Shown in pieces: positions 25,797 through 36,200 of a DNA stretch of 64,000 nucleotides. Source of the DNA: Caprimulgus europaeus (taxonomy: Eukaryota; Chordata; Aves; Caprimulgiformes; Caprimulgidae); NCBI GenBank assembly GCA_907165065.1, contig OU015539.1:806001-870000 (forward strand). Reading direction: 5' to 3'. Under the pieces are notes generated by a model that worked only from the letters and a program-made list of their open reading frames with translations, made no database searches and was not told the origin of the DNA. The position numbers were made by a program, and so were the translations under genes. Numbering within the stretch: the stretch's first letter is position 1; every line of letters begins with the position of its first letter.

Positions 25797-26140
25797 ATGT
25801 CCAACATGCACCGAGCTGTGAGTGCTGCCTCTGTGGGGCCTGGGAGGGGCGCGGGGCGGTGGGGTCCCTCACCCTGAAAGGCCACGAAACGACCTGCACT
25901 CGCTTCCTTCAGGGTGGCCTCTCCCTGGTTGTCGCTTTGTTGTTTTTTTTTTCCTCGCTTGGCTGCCAGCAGGCACCGGGAGCAAACAAGCTGCACGGCA
26001 CCGTGGGGGGTGCTGGGGGTGGGTTTTGGGTGCTGGGGTTTGCGTGTCCATCAGCGGGGCAGGTTGTGGTGGCTGGCGCAGGACAATGTGCCACCGGGAG
26101 GGTGGGCAGCCGGGGTGGATAACGAACGGAAAGGCAGGGC
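25400..26140 (+). promoter_or_regulatory. CCDC9B: Probable CCDC9B promoter and 5' region
   Basis: GC content and CpG frequency rise around the predicted first exon (about 25780-26140), with a smaller CpG-bearing patch at 25375-25450. A promoter here is inferred from the position of coding exon 1. No TATA box or start site can be fixed. Confidence 0.4.
25797..25817 (+). CDS. CCDC9B: CCDC9B coding exon 1
   Basis: Seven codons (MSNMHRA) run from the ATG at 25797 to a GTGAGT donor at 25818-25823, leaving in phase 0, which matches the phase-0 entry of exon 2. The second ATG (25806) would give a protein starting MHRA; human CCDC9B, as I recall, also begins MHRA, so either ATG may be used. The exon lies at the start of a GC-rich stretch (about 25780-26140), consistent with a promoter-proximal exon. 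It is too short to be found as an open frame and depends on phase, donor quality and the MHRA match. Confidence 0.72.
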
Positions 26141-28407
26141 GTGCTGGATGCTGCCTGTCCCAGCAAGGGCTTTGGCTGCAGCTGTCAAGCCAGAGGATAT
26201 TTCTTAAAAAGAGCGGATGCCTTTGCTTACGCAGAAGAGTGTTAGCTGAGGGCCCCGCTCCTCTCTGCTCTTCCCTCCCCCCCACCTTCTGTCCTTCTCG
26301 CTTTTCCAACCCCGCTGCCTCCGAGGTCTCTCGCTGTAGAAGCAGCTGATCGTAGAAGTATGTGGGAAATCACTGCGTGCAGAGACAGTCTGGAGCGAGG
26401 CGTCCCTCCAGCCCCCAGTGAGCTGCGTAGCAAGTGTGTGTGCCACTGAGGAGCGGGGGTATGACAGAGCGAGATGGCGTCATTTAATTGAAGCACGAAG
26501 CCGCTCGCTTTCCATTCCTCCTTCTGTGACATTTTTATTTGCGATAGAAAGAGGCCTCTCGTTCTGCGGCTCCGTCGCTCTGCCTTGCTATCTAGGAGCC
26601 ACTGGGCTCGGCTGCTTTCTTTTTCAAAGCCATCGCACGTTCGTTCTGCCAAAGCCATTTATAACTCTCCCGTCGCGGTGACATACGGGCACCTTGGCTC
26701 CCCGGAAGAGCTTTGCTCTGGGGAGGACACGCTGTAGCTGCTTTTCATCCCGAGCATCAGCTTCAGCATGGGCTGGGGCAGCAGATTCATTCCAGAAGCA
26801 GAGGAGAGGGCACGTCCCCCTGTTATCAGCTGCCTGGGAGCAGCGGCTGACGAGCAAACGCTGACTTGGCTTAAACCGTACAATGGGTGAGAGCCCCTGC
26901 GAGCCGGCGCGTGGGCTCCAAACGCCGCTCGGCGCTTCTGCGCACAGCGGGGCTGCTCTGTGGCCATGGGCTGTGTGGGCAAGGGGCCACCCCTGGTCCA
27001 CAGCTCCCCAGCACTCGCTGAAATGAGAGAGTGATACGTTAACGGCTTCATTAATAAAGGTGAGGAGAAGTGCTGAATATCAGCAAAACTTTCCTTCCAG
27101 TGACTTGTTTCCAGCTGGAACTGGAAAGACCCCCCTCCCCCCTGCACTAGCTGTGTTGCAATGTAGACAAAATGCTGACAAATGTGCAGCCTCGCTCGGA
27201 GAGGGAGAACGGCCTGACAGGTCTTTTCCATCCTTTCCCTTTAAAAAGAGAAAAGCACAAATATAATCTTTGCAGGAATTTTTAAATTCTTCCTGAGCCG
27301 GCAGCTCTGTCAGTCCTCCTTCAAAGGAATTTGAAGATGAAAGGGGTGTGTTTGAGGGCATGCACCACTTTGATCCCACCCTCAAGCAGCCAACACCCCA
27401 GCACTCAGCAAACAGTCAACCTGCCAATTTAGCGCTCCCAGAACAGCTTCTGTTCAGATAAACACTGAATTCAGCTTTAATCAGCCTTGCAAAACGGCCA
27501 TGAAAGTGTATCCACCCACACACAATCCACTCACCTGTGGCATACCCAGCTGATTGATGGCAATGGGAAAGCGTGTTTGGTTCTCCCACAGACCGTGACA
27601 ACATCCCATTGTCCAGCAGGAGAATGTGTGGAGGTGGTTTAAATGCCCCTCTTGTTCCACCTGAACACAAGTGTGTGCCTGTGTCCTGGCAGAGCGGCCC
27701 TCGGCAAGGGCTGTTAAATCAGCTCTGATTAAATACCCCTCACTGGGGACGGGAGTGAAGATGCACTTGTGCAGGATCTGAGGTCTCCTTCAGCAAACCG
27801 GTTCTCCCGCCTTTCCCCTCTCTGGTTTCTGACATCCAGCACACCTCCTCTGTGATGGTATCATGTTTTCAACCCTTAGTCCCTTTTCTCCAAAGAACAC
27901 TACCTAGGCAGACTTCTCCCCCATCCGTGGCCTTATTGTTTGCAGATCAAGCACAGAACTGCTTGACCAGAGCTGAAATGTAGTGAGCTTTGGGGTTTTT
28001 TTTCATGAAAAGCCCTTGAAAGGGAGACCTGGCACTGCAGGGATGAGCGGTGATCCAGCAGCTGGATCCCTTCCTTCGAAGGTGAGCGCTGGCCATGCGC
28101 ACAGAGGATGACGTGCAGCCCTGTTCCTGGGAGGCCTGTGACACTTTGGGAAGAGCAGTGATGCTAACCTGGCTGAATTCCCACACGCTACCTGGAATTA
28201 TCTCCCAAAGGGCCAGCTGATCAAACATGCCCACATTCTTACCTGGTGTCCACCTCCCAGGTAGCTGAAAACCATGTTAACCTCCATGTTAACCAGTTAC
28301 CTCCACGTTAACCAATCACCTCCATGCTGAGGAGGTAACTCCTGCAGTTCACGGTATTCAGCCCAGGAGAAGGGTGTTGCAAGCCCCTTGGCTGCTGTTT
28401 GAGGCTG

Positions 28408-28767
28408 AAGGAAAGGAGGCTGAGGGGAGACCTTCTCACTCTCTGCAACTCCCTGAAAGGAGAGTGTAGAGAGGTGGGGTCGGTCTCTTCTCCCAAGTAA
28501 CAAGTGATAGAATGGGAGGAAATGACCTCAAGTTGCACCAGGGGAGGTTTAGATTAGATCTGAGGAAAAACTTCTTCACCGAAAGGGTCGTCAAGCATTG
28601 GCACAGGCTGCCCAGGGAGGTGGTGGAGTCACCTTCCCTGTTGGGTTTAAAAGACAGGTAGGCGAGGTGCTGAGGGACACGGTTTAGAGGTGGAATTGGT
28701 AGTGTTGGGTTTATGGTTGGACCTGGTGATCTTAAAGGGCTTTTCCAACCACTACGACTCTATGAGA
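28408..28767 (+). repeat. CR1 LINE fragment, 3' end
   Basis: This stretch matches the 3' untranslated part of CR1 in plus orientation. It has GAGGCTGAGGGGAGACCTTC, CTCTTCTCCCAAGTAACAAG, CCAGGGGAGGTTTAGATTAG, CACAGGCTGCCCAGGGAGGT and the terminal CTTTTCCAACCACTACGACT followed by a degraded ATTCTATGA-type tail. It is 5'-truncated and non-coding. Further upstream sequence from about 28350 may belong to the same copy. Confidence 0.9.
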
Positions 28768-29540
28768 CTGGCTGGCTGAGTCACTGCTGGCAGGAAGGCA
28801 CCCAGGGCATGGCGGGTGTCAGACCCAGATCCCATGTCCCCAGCTGCCATGGCTGGCCCCTGACGTATCATTCCCTGAAGGAGGTCACACCTGCTATGTC
28901 ATGATTAATGAAGGAAAAACCCCTCCTGCCCGTGCAGAAGCTCTTCCCAGCTTTGAATGCCACAGAGCCGGCAGCGGAGGATGCTTCTGGGGATTTTGCC
29001 CTTGGGATGGGCACGGCTGGCAGCCACTGGCCCTGAAGAAGCGACGGCAGCGGTAACTCACTCCCGTGAAAATGGGGAAACCAAGAGCTGTCCTGAGGGT
29101 CTGGCTGTTTTTAAGAGGAATTTGTTAGGAAGCCAACAGGGATGAGCAAAAACCATGCCTTGCCCATGCTTCGCGAGCAAAACCACTTTACTATTGCAGG
29201 GAATTTTAATCAATTTTATTTGCCAGTCATCCATCTATTAATGACTGATTCTGGTTTTAAAGAAAAATGAAACCAAACACACTCTTAGGAAAAACACCCC
29301 TACTTCCCTCCCACCACCGCTCCCCCCCAGATTTTTGTTCTCCATCTCCCTCAGCACGGGACACCCCGAGAGAAAGGGCAGCTCCAGCAATGGGGTCTGC
29401 ACCTGGCGGCTTCCCTGCTGGCATCAGCCCCTCAAGGGTCCCCGCGCAGGTGCATCACCCTCCTCCCCATCCAGGCTGGGCCTTTTCCTCCTTGAAAAGG
29501 CTCCTTCCCCTCCTCTCTTCGACACCACCCACAGAGCCGC

Positions 29541-29664
29541 CATTGCTCCCCTGAAGGGCCAGAGGCGCCTCGCTCCTTCATAGCTGAGGGGCCACACGGC
29601 CTCCCCTGATTGGCTCAGAGGCCACACGGCCTCCCCTGATTGGCTCAGAGAGTTTTGGCGGGAA
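29541..29664 (-). promoter_or_regulatory. Tandem CCAAT-box / E2F-like block
   Basis: A perfect 30-bp unit is tandemly duplicated (29591-29620 and 29621-29650). Each copy holds one CCAAT box in minus-strand orientation (ATTGG at 29609-29613 and 29639-29643). Immediately beside it is TTTTGGCGGGAA (29653-29664), a good match to an E2F site. About 50 bp downstream on the minus strand is an ATG in GC-rich context (29543-29541) starting MAALWVVSKRGG, open for 39 codons to a stop at 29426-29424. The arrangement resembles promoters of cell-cycle or housekeeping genes. I do not recognise the short frame, and no splice partner was found, so this could be a cryptic promoter within CCDC9B intron 1 or a coincidence. 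Confidence 0.35.
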
Positions 29665-30188
29665 GGCCTGTGAGGGAGCTGTCTGGAACTGGCTGTGGGC
29701 AGCTGAGAGCGGCCTGTGGCCTCCTCCCTCACAGGGCACCCACAGCCTCTTCCCTGCTACCCAAACCTCACCAGTTATGCCCAGTATACCCAGGCAACTG
29801 GGGTGGGTTTAGGACCTTTTAGCAGCTGTCAGGTTAGCACTGGGATGGGGGCTGGGAGAGCTCGTGAGGCTGGGGTTGGTGGTGGGAGCAGCTCTGCCCC
29901 CGGGCAGGTCCCTCACCCTGTCCCCTGGGTGTGGCTGGGGGCTGAGGTGCCCTGGAGCAGGGAACGATCCCGGCCCCAGAGACCTCGACAGGTCCAGGGC
30001 GAGGATGGAGCCAGGACTGTCATGGGCAGTGCCAGAGCCTCAGGGAGGCAATGCTGGCCCCAGAAGACATGGCACACATGAACCTTGGGGATCACCAGCA
30101 TGCCTTTCCACCATGCGCTGGCTGTTTGTGCCTCATAGGGACACAACCCTGAGAGTCACCCGCAGAAGCCACATTTAGATGTAGCGAG

Positions 30189-30404
30189 ATCATAGAATTG
30201 TTTGGGTGGAAAAGACCTTTGAGATCATCGAGTCCAACCAGACCTGTCCATGACTAGACCATATCTCTGAGCACCCCATCTACCCATCTTTTAAATACCT
30301 CCAGGGTTGGGGACTCAACCACCTCCCTGGGCAGCCCATTCCAGTGCCTGAGAACCCTTTCAGTGAATAATTTTTTCCTCAGAACCAATCTGAGATGGGT
30401 GACA
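30189..30404 (-). repeat. CR1 LINE fragment
   Basis: Read on the plus strand it begins ATCATAGAATTGTTTGGGTG, then GATCATCGAGTCCAACC, CCTCCAGGGTTGGGGACTCA and CTGGGCAGCCCATTCCAGTG. This is the complement of a CR1 3' end. It is 5'-truncated and non-coding. Confidence 0.9.
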
Positions 30405-30406
30405 GT

Positions 30407-30514
30407 TTCATAGAATCAGAATCCCAGACTGGTTTGGGTTGGAAGGGACCTTAAAGCTCATCCAGTTCCAACCCCCCTGCCAGCAGCAGGGACACCGTCC
30501 ACTAGACCAGGTTG
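30407..30514 (-). repeat. CR1 LINE fragment, second copy
   Basis: This starts two to three bases after the previous copy with TTTCATAGAATCAGAATCCC, followed by GGTTTGGGTTGGAAGGGACC and CACTAGACCAGGTTGG. It is the same orientation as, but a different sequence version from, its neighbour, and is close to the copy at 3349-3520. Two separate insertions, or insertion of one at the tail of the other, would explain the abutment. Confidence 0.88.
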
Positions 30515-31411
30515 GTACATTTGCTCCTCAATTCCTCCAAACTTTCCCAGTGCTGTGGGCAATATGCATCGTGCACAGCAGCTCGATTTGCTGCAGTGCT
30601 CCTGCGGCAGATTCACTGCAGAGGGCCAAATGGCAGAGGCAGTGGGCTGGGGAAGCCTGCTGGTGCTGGAGTTGTGATGTCAGCAAAACAGATACCCAGG
30701 CATGCGATGCCTGCTCAGAGGTTTGGAGTTCCTTTCCTCCTCTCCCCAGTCTCACTTTGTCTTTTCCAGCTCTCTTTGTGAGTGGAGGAGAGGGAATATG
30801 AGATCTCTGCAGCATATAGAAGCCACAGTGATAAGGAGAGCACAAAAACACTTTAAAAATAAACCTGTAGTGTCTTGGAGATCTCAGCCTTGCCACCTTG
30901 CTCCTCATGCAAACACCAGGCAGAGTCTAGACGATATGGATCAGCTTGCTGCAGGGAGCTGATACTCATCAGCATTAATTTTCACTAGACACTGCTGTCA
31001 CTAGAATTTTAAAGATCCAATTTGTTCTTCCCTGTGGTACCCAAGGTGCTCTCTGAATGTAGATGAAGGGGAGCTGATGTGCCTGAGAACACCTGAACCA
31101 ACAGCAGGGAGAGGTGTCTTTTACTGCATCCAGCTAAGCAGTGTGTTAACTCTGGAGCCTACTGACAGCCATCAAAGTGGGACATCAGCTTAATGCTCTA
31201 ACTACCTCATTGCTGAACAGAAATTGTAAGAAAATAAAACTCTGTCAGGAAAAAAATCCATTTACAAGACACAGTATTCTTTTTAATGGAGGACCAACGG
31301 GAGAAATGGTGGGGAAAGACTCTTCTACTTCCTACCCTGTCCAAAGAGAAGGAGCAGGTTTCATCCTGCTGGTGTGATGACTGACAAGAGCTTTGCTCCT
31401 TCTGTTTTCAG

Positions 31412-31525
31412 GATGCTGCTGTGGACGATGCAGTGTTAAGGAAGAAAGAACAGAAAGATGTTGAACTTGATAAGAAAATCTTGGCTTTGCGGAAAAAGAA
31501 TGAAGCGCTGATACGAAGATACCAG
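31412..31525 (+). CDS. CCDC9B: CCDC9B coding exon 2 (N-terminal coiled coil)
   Basis: An exon of 38 codons encodes a highly charged helix with the core RKKEQKDVELDKKILALRKK followed by NEALIRRYQ. This is the diagnostic N-terminal coiled coil shared by CCDC9 and CCDC9B. The acceptor is TTCTGTTTTCAG and the donor is GTGAGA. It enters and leaves in phase 0, so it joins exons 1 and 3 without disturbing the frame. The CCDC9 family is poorly characterised. CCDC9 has been linked to the exon junction complex, and CCDC9B is expressed in muscle and heart; both are from recall, not from this sequence. DISP2 in the divergent position identifies this copy as CCDC9B rather than CCDC9. Confidence 0.95.
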
Positions 31526-31759
31526 GTGAGACTGAGCCAACAAGAGATAGTTACTAAGGTGCCTGTGGCACAAGGACAGGTAATGCAGGTCACAGCTGCC
31601 TGTGACCCCTTCCAAGGGCACACAAATTGGACACAAGGTGGTCCACTCCCTCTTAGAGGTGGAGGTGGGTCCATTTAGGAGAAATTCTAAACAAAAAAGT
31701 GGACAACATCTGTGGACATCCAGGTACTGGCTGCTGATGAGGATATATGTGTGTTTCAG

Positions 31760-31864
31760 GAAATAGAAGAGGACAAAAAGCGAGCTGAGCAGGAGGGAAT
31801 GGCCGTTACCTCCAGGAGACCCAAGCAGGATGGACTCACCATTACCATCACCAAAGCTCACAAC
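31760..31864 (+). CDS. CCDC9B: CCDC9B coding exon 3
   Basis: Thirty-five codons start EIEEDKKRAEQEGMAVT, the direct continuation of the coiled coil (CCDC9 has a very similar EIEEDRKKAELEG stretch). The exon ends DGLTITITKAHN. The acceptor is TGTGTTTCAG and the donor is GTAAGT. It is phase 0 at both ends. Together with exon 2 this gives roughly 55 residues of predicted helix, residues 8-62 of the assembled protein. Confidence 0.95.
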
Positions 31865-32610
31865 GTAAGTGCTGTGTCTCCTTCACCACAGCTCAGCTCT
31901 CACTCCAGGCCTACCTCAGCAAAGTGACATTTCTGAAAGAGAGAGCCTCCACAGCAAAGCTCTTTCAGGCGTAGGACAGAGCTCCTAAGCCCTGGCAGAA
32001 GGATGTGGAAGCTCTGCAGAGATGTGTGCTCAGAGTGATTTTAGCGGATGCACAGAAATTTCCAGCCCTGCCCAGGCACCTGTACCCAAGCACACAGAAC
32101 TGACAGGCACTGAGTGAATGTGTGAACCTGGATGGGTCCCAGGTGTCAACGTCCCTGCAAATACGTAGGCAGAACCTACCAGGTGTCTGTGTGTCACTGG
32201 AGGCATCAGGAATGCCTCTGAGGATGCCTGTAGGCAAAGTCATGGTCTCCTTGGGCTTTGTGAGTGAGCAAAGCGAGTAGCTCTTGGTTGCTTTGGGGCT
32301 TCCCACAACTGGAGCAAATCCTGCAAGTCCCAGGCTTCTGTCCTAACTGGAACAAATCTGAGAAGCCCTGTCCACCCCTCCTGGCAGCATGGGGCTCCAT
32401 AAACCACCCAGCCAGTCCTGCTTTCACCCCTGGGTGAAGCCCTCTGCCAGAGCTCGCCTGGAGCTCGCCGAGCCAGCCCACCCTGCTCCCGTGCAGTCAG
32501 CACTCCTGGGCTCTCAGATCCAGGCGAGTGCACTGCTCACTCCCCCGCCACGGCCCGGCCCCTGCTTCTCTCTGGAGGTGCGCTGTTGCACACGTTTTTC
32601 TCTCATACAG

Positions 32611-32673
32611 GACCTGAAAGATGCAATTACCCAGACTGAACACTATGGACAAGATAGCCCAGCCCTCTCGATG
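32611..32673 (+). CDS. CCDC9B: CCDC9B coding exon 4 (short, possibly optional)
   Basis: Twenty-one codons read DLKDAITQTEHYGQDSPALSM between a TTTTTCTCTCATACAG acceptor and a GTGAGC donor, phase 0 at both ends. I do not recognise a counterpart in human CCDC9B from memory. Because it is symmetrical it could be skipped without frameshift, so it may be an alternative cassette exon. The call rests on good splice sites and its location between solid exons of the same phase. Confidence 0.68.
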
Positions 32674-33061
32674 GTGAGCACCACCCTCAGGAGCCATCCA
32701 CTTGGCTTCCAAGGCCATCTCCATCAGGACTTAGGCTTTCCTGATCTAACTCAGAGTGCTGCAGAAAGAGATGAGGATGACATTTCTTTCCTATGACTCT
32801 GGCATTTTAGTCTGAAATGTCAGATTTGTAAGTGCAAAGGATTTTCCAGACCCGCTGTAATTGTGGGTTTTGCTGCTGAGCAGACAACGAGCCCCTTGTT
32901 CCCCAGGAATGTCACGGCACCGTGCCGGGCACAGAAAGCCTCCTCGGGGCAAGGCCTGCCTTCTCTGTAGCCGGCCTCCCTGCTCGTGTGCAGGTGTGTT
33001 TGGGGAAGGGAATCGCATTCATGGGGCCTGGATTTGCTAACAGGAGTGATTCCTTTTCCAG

Positions 33062-33226
33062 GACAAAAGGGTGGTGAGCGAGAAATGGGTGAACCCCTGT
33101 CCTACGAGCCCTGGGTTCGTCATTGGCAGTGAGGAAGAGGAGGAGGAGGAGGAAGCAGATCATATGTTCACATTCAGGATGGGGAAGAGGATGCAGCTGG
33201 CTGTTACCATGGACAACAAAGCCAAG
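33062..33226 (+). CDS. CCDC9B: CCDC9B coding exon 5 (repeat module A)
   Basis: Fifty-five codons start DKRVVSEKWVNP, continue through an eight-glutamate run encoded by a GAG-rich tract, and end FRMGKRMQLAVTMDNKAK. The acceptor is TTCCTTTTCCAG and the donor is GTGAGC; it is phase 0 at both ends. The KRVVS...LAVTM.NKA pattern agrees with my recollection of human CCDC9B. It is homologous to the next exon (40780-40929) at both ends of the module, showing an internal exon duplication. Confidence 0.93.
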
Positions 33227-36200
33227 GTGAGCAGGGAAGAGGATTCCTCTTACACTGCAGCCTCTTGACTTACAAATGGGCTTCTGTTCTGCCCCTCACT
33301 TGAGCTTTCTGCTCCACATGCCCCCCGGTGTCCCGTCTCCGAAGGGAATAGTTCCTTTCCCACTCCACTTCCCTCATTTCTCAGTCCTTGAGCACAGCTT
33401 CAGTCTTCATCTCGAGTTGCCACACACTTTCCTCCCCACGTCTGCTTCACAGGAATCGGCCCCCAGGCTTTGCTAATCCTCCCAGCAGCTCCAGCCAGCC
33501 GTGCACAGCCAGTTCCCTTTCTGAGAGATCTGTCACCTCACTGCCCTCCTGGGCCACCGGCGGGTTTGTTAAACGTGTCGCTGTGCCGGGAAGGGAATGG
33601 AAATCAGTGGGAGCGCGGCCAGATTTAGCTGCATTACTCCCCAGCTATTCCCAGGGAGGCAGTGAAGTTTGGTGGTAAAACCAGCATCATTTCTCCCTGT
33701 TGCTGTATTCCAGAAAGTCTTAAATGCAGAAGGAAAACCACAGTGACATGAGTATCTGTTGCAGCTGCCGATGTGATGGGCAGAAAATGTGACCCAGTAT
33801 TTGCAGACTTAATTAAAAATGGTGTGAAGAGGCAAAAGTAATTGAAAATGCTGCTTCATTTCTGAAATCCCAAAACATCCCCTCCTGGGCGCCGCCCTGT
33901 CCCTTGTGGAGTCTGTGCAGCCAGATATAACCATGCTAGTGGCAGCTTCGGCATGTCGGGGAGTTATCTGCCAAGAGGGTTTGATAGAGCTTTGGCAGTT
34001 AGCATTGGCAGCACGTCCAGGGAAGTACGTGCCTGCACGAGCTTCACGCTCTGTTTTTTCTCCACTTAGAGTAAATCTCGGGGGGCTGATCCTGTTCTCA
34101 CTGGAGTTAGTGACTTTGGCCACTGAGGTAAATAGGAACAAGGACCAGAAGTGCCACCTTCTTTGGAAAAATGTGGTACCTGCGTGTACAGATGCACCTG
34201 TATGGGAACTCAGGGAAGCTCTCCAGCTTGTGAGTCTCTGGAGGCAAGGTTATTGCTGCAGGTGATATTTCTTGCTGTTGAATGTGTTCCAAAAGAATGT
34301 AAGGAGCGATCTTATCTATTTATTAAGACTGAGGAGACACCAGTGAGACAGTGGGAGACTCAACACGCAGGTGAGCACAGCCCCTCTGTGCTGACCACGC
34401 CGCTGTGAGGGAGACAGAAAGCCTCAGCCAGCCCTGTGCCCCGCTGAGACACTGGGGCGGACGAGGTCAGCTCCTGTCTCCATCACAGCAGCGCTGGGAA
34501 GAGGAAATGGTGGCAGCAAACGGTGCTCCCTTGGGTCCCCTTTCAGGCACAGCAACGTGCTTGGCCCACAAAACGAGAGTGGACTTTTTTGAACGGAGGC
34601 CCGAGCCAAAGACACTCCCCAGGGTAATGAAGCGAAACTCCACCCTTCCTGCTACCCTGGTGCTTTGGGGTAGGAGTGCTGAAAACCTTGGCTGTAAACA
34701 CAAGGCAGAGCCATTCCTCCCTCTGAGGCAGCTTGCAAATGTTTTTCTGATTTTGTGCCTCGAATGCCTTCTCATTTCTCTTTCTCTGTGACCCAGTTAC
34801 CCTTCTTCCCATGAGGAAATAGGCCACAATCCCTGTGCCACTATGGAGTCATTACATGCTACCTTGAAGGAGCTGAATGGTTTAGGAAATAACGCACCTT
34901 TCAGAACGATTTTTCAGGGGAAGGGTTCTGAGGCCTCTCATTTCCTTTGTTCCAGAGAGATCACAGATAGCCTGAACACCCCCTGCAAATGAAACCTCAT
35001 TCCAGCACAACCAAACCACCTCCTGATGTAAGGGGGAGAACTCGGGTTTTTCTTAGAAGAGAGGGTACATAGAAATCTCACCATCCTTGTTACTGACTGA
35101 ACTTCACCAATGAAATACCTGAGGGTCTCCTCCAAGGTTTCTTGGTGGGGGGGGCTTATATTTGAAGCAATTACTTTTGCAGAGTGAGTGGCTCTCGCAG
35201 ACAGGCCGTGTCCCCTGGAGCCATTTCCATAATCTACAGCTCAGAATTCAAGTCCTAGATGGGGATTTGTATTAGCACAAAGCTCTGGCAGCTCAATCAC
35301 ACTGCTGCCTGAAACTCTGTGCCAGGGTTTTTCAGCATGGCCAGTTAATAGACCTCTGAGAGTTTTCTGCTGGAAATGCAGACCACTGTGGAACCTCCCC
35401 ATAAGTTCCCTGTTGTATGATCTATATGGATTTGCTTGTGTTAATGCCTTTCACAGGCCTTAGCAGCCCCCCAAAGGTCTCCTGAGGGTTGGTGTAAAGC
35501 ACAACCCAGCAGCCTGACTTGATGACAGAGGAAAACTGATTTATTGGAGAATGTTCCAGTGGCATCAATCCAGAACCTTCCTTTAGTTAGTTTAAATATA
35601 GTTCTCCAAATGGATGGGTAGGAAGAGCATGGGACTGTAATGAGTGAGAGGGAAAAATTATTAGGATTTTGGACAACATTGCATGTGATATTGTATGAAA
35701 TACAAGTTTATTTGTTGCTACTGCCCTGTTAAGGCATTCTCTGCACTGCTGAAGATTAAGAGAGTCTTGCTTCAGCTTCCCAGTGTGCCAGGCTTCACCA
35801 GGTGTCCCTGGAGAGACTTGCTTGGTTGTACTGGGATGACTAAATGGGCCATCACCATCCTTGCTCACTTTGGGAGCCAGCCCAGCATGGGACAAGCAAT
35901 CTAGGAAATCACTGATGGTCTGAAAATAATAAACAAGAGAAAGCAGACACAGGTCAGCACGTTCAGCAGAATGTGCCTTCAGGGGCTGCATCTTAGCCAC
36001 AAGCAGTGTGGGGAGCAGGGGAGGGAGGGAGGGAGAGAGGGTTTGACCTGAAGAGCTGGCGGTCTCCCAGCCTGTGTATGTCTGTCTGTCACAGCTCTGC
36101 TAAACAGATATTTCCTGGGTCAGCCTCTGAGTCTTCCTTGTCATCTGCTCAACACACTGCAGGGTTGAAGGGCTTTGCCAACGCCCCAGCCTTCCCACTG

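Larger units (their letters stand above)
25818..31411 (+). other. CCDC9B: CCDC9B intron 1
   Basis: This large first intron carries three CR1 fragments (28408-28767, 30189-30404, 30407-30514) and a promoter-like block with duplicated CCAAT boxes (29541-29664), all listed separately. Open frames at 25822-26349, 26242-27231 and 29424-29732 have no recognisable family. Confidence 0.75.
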
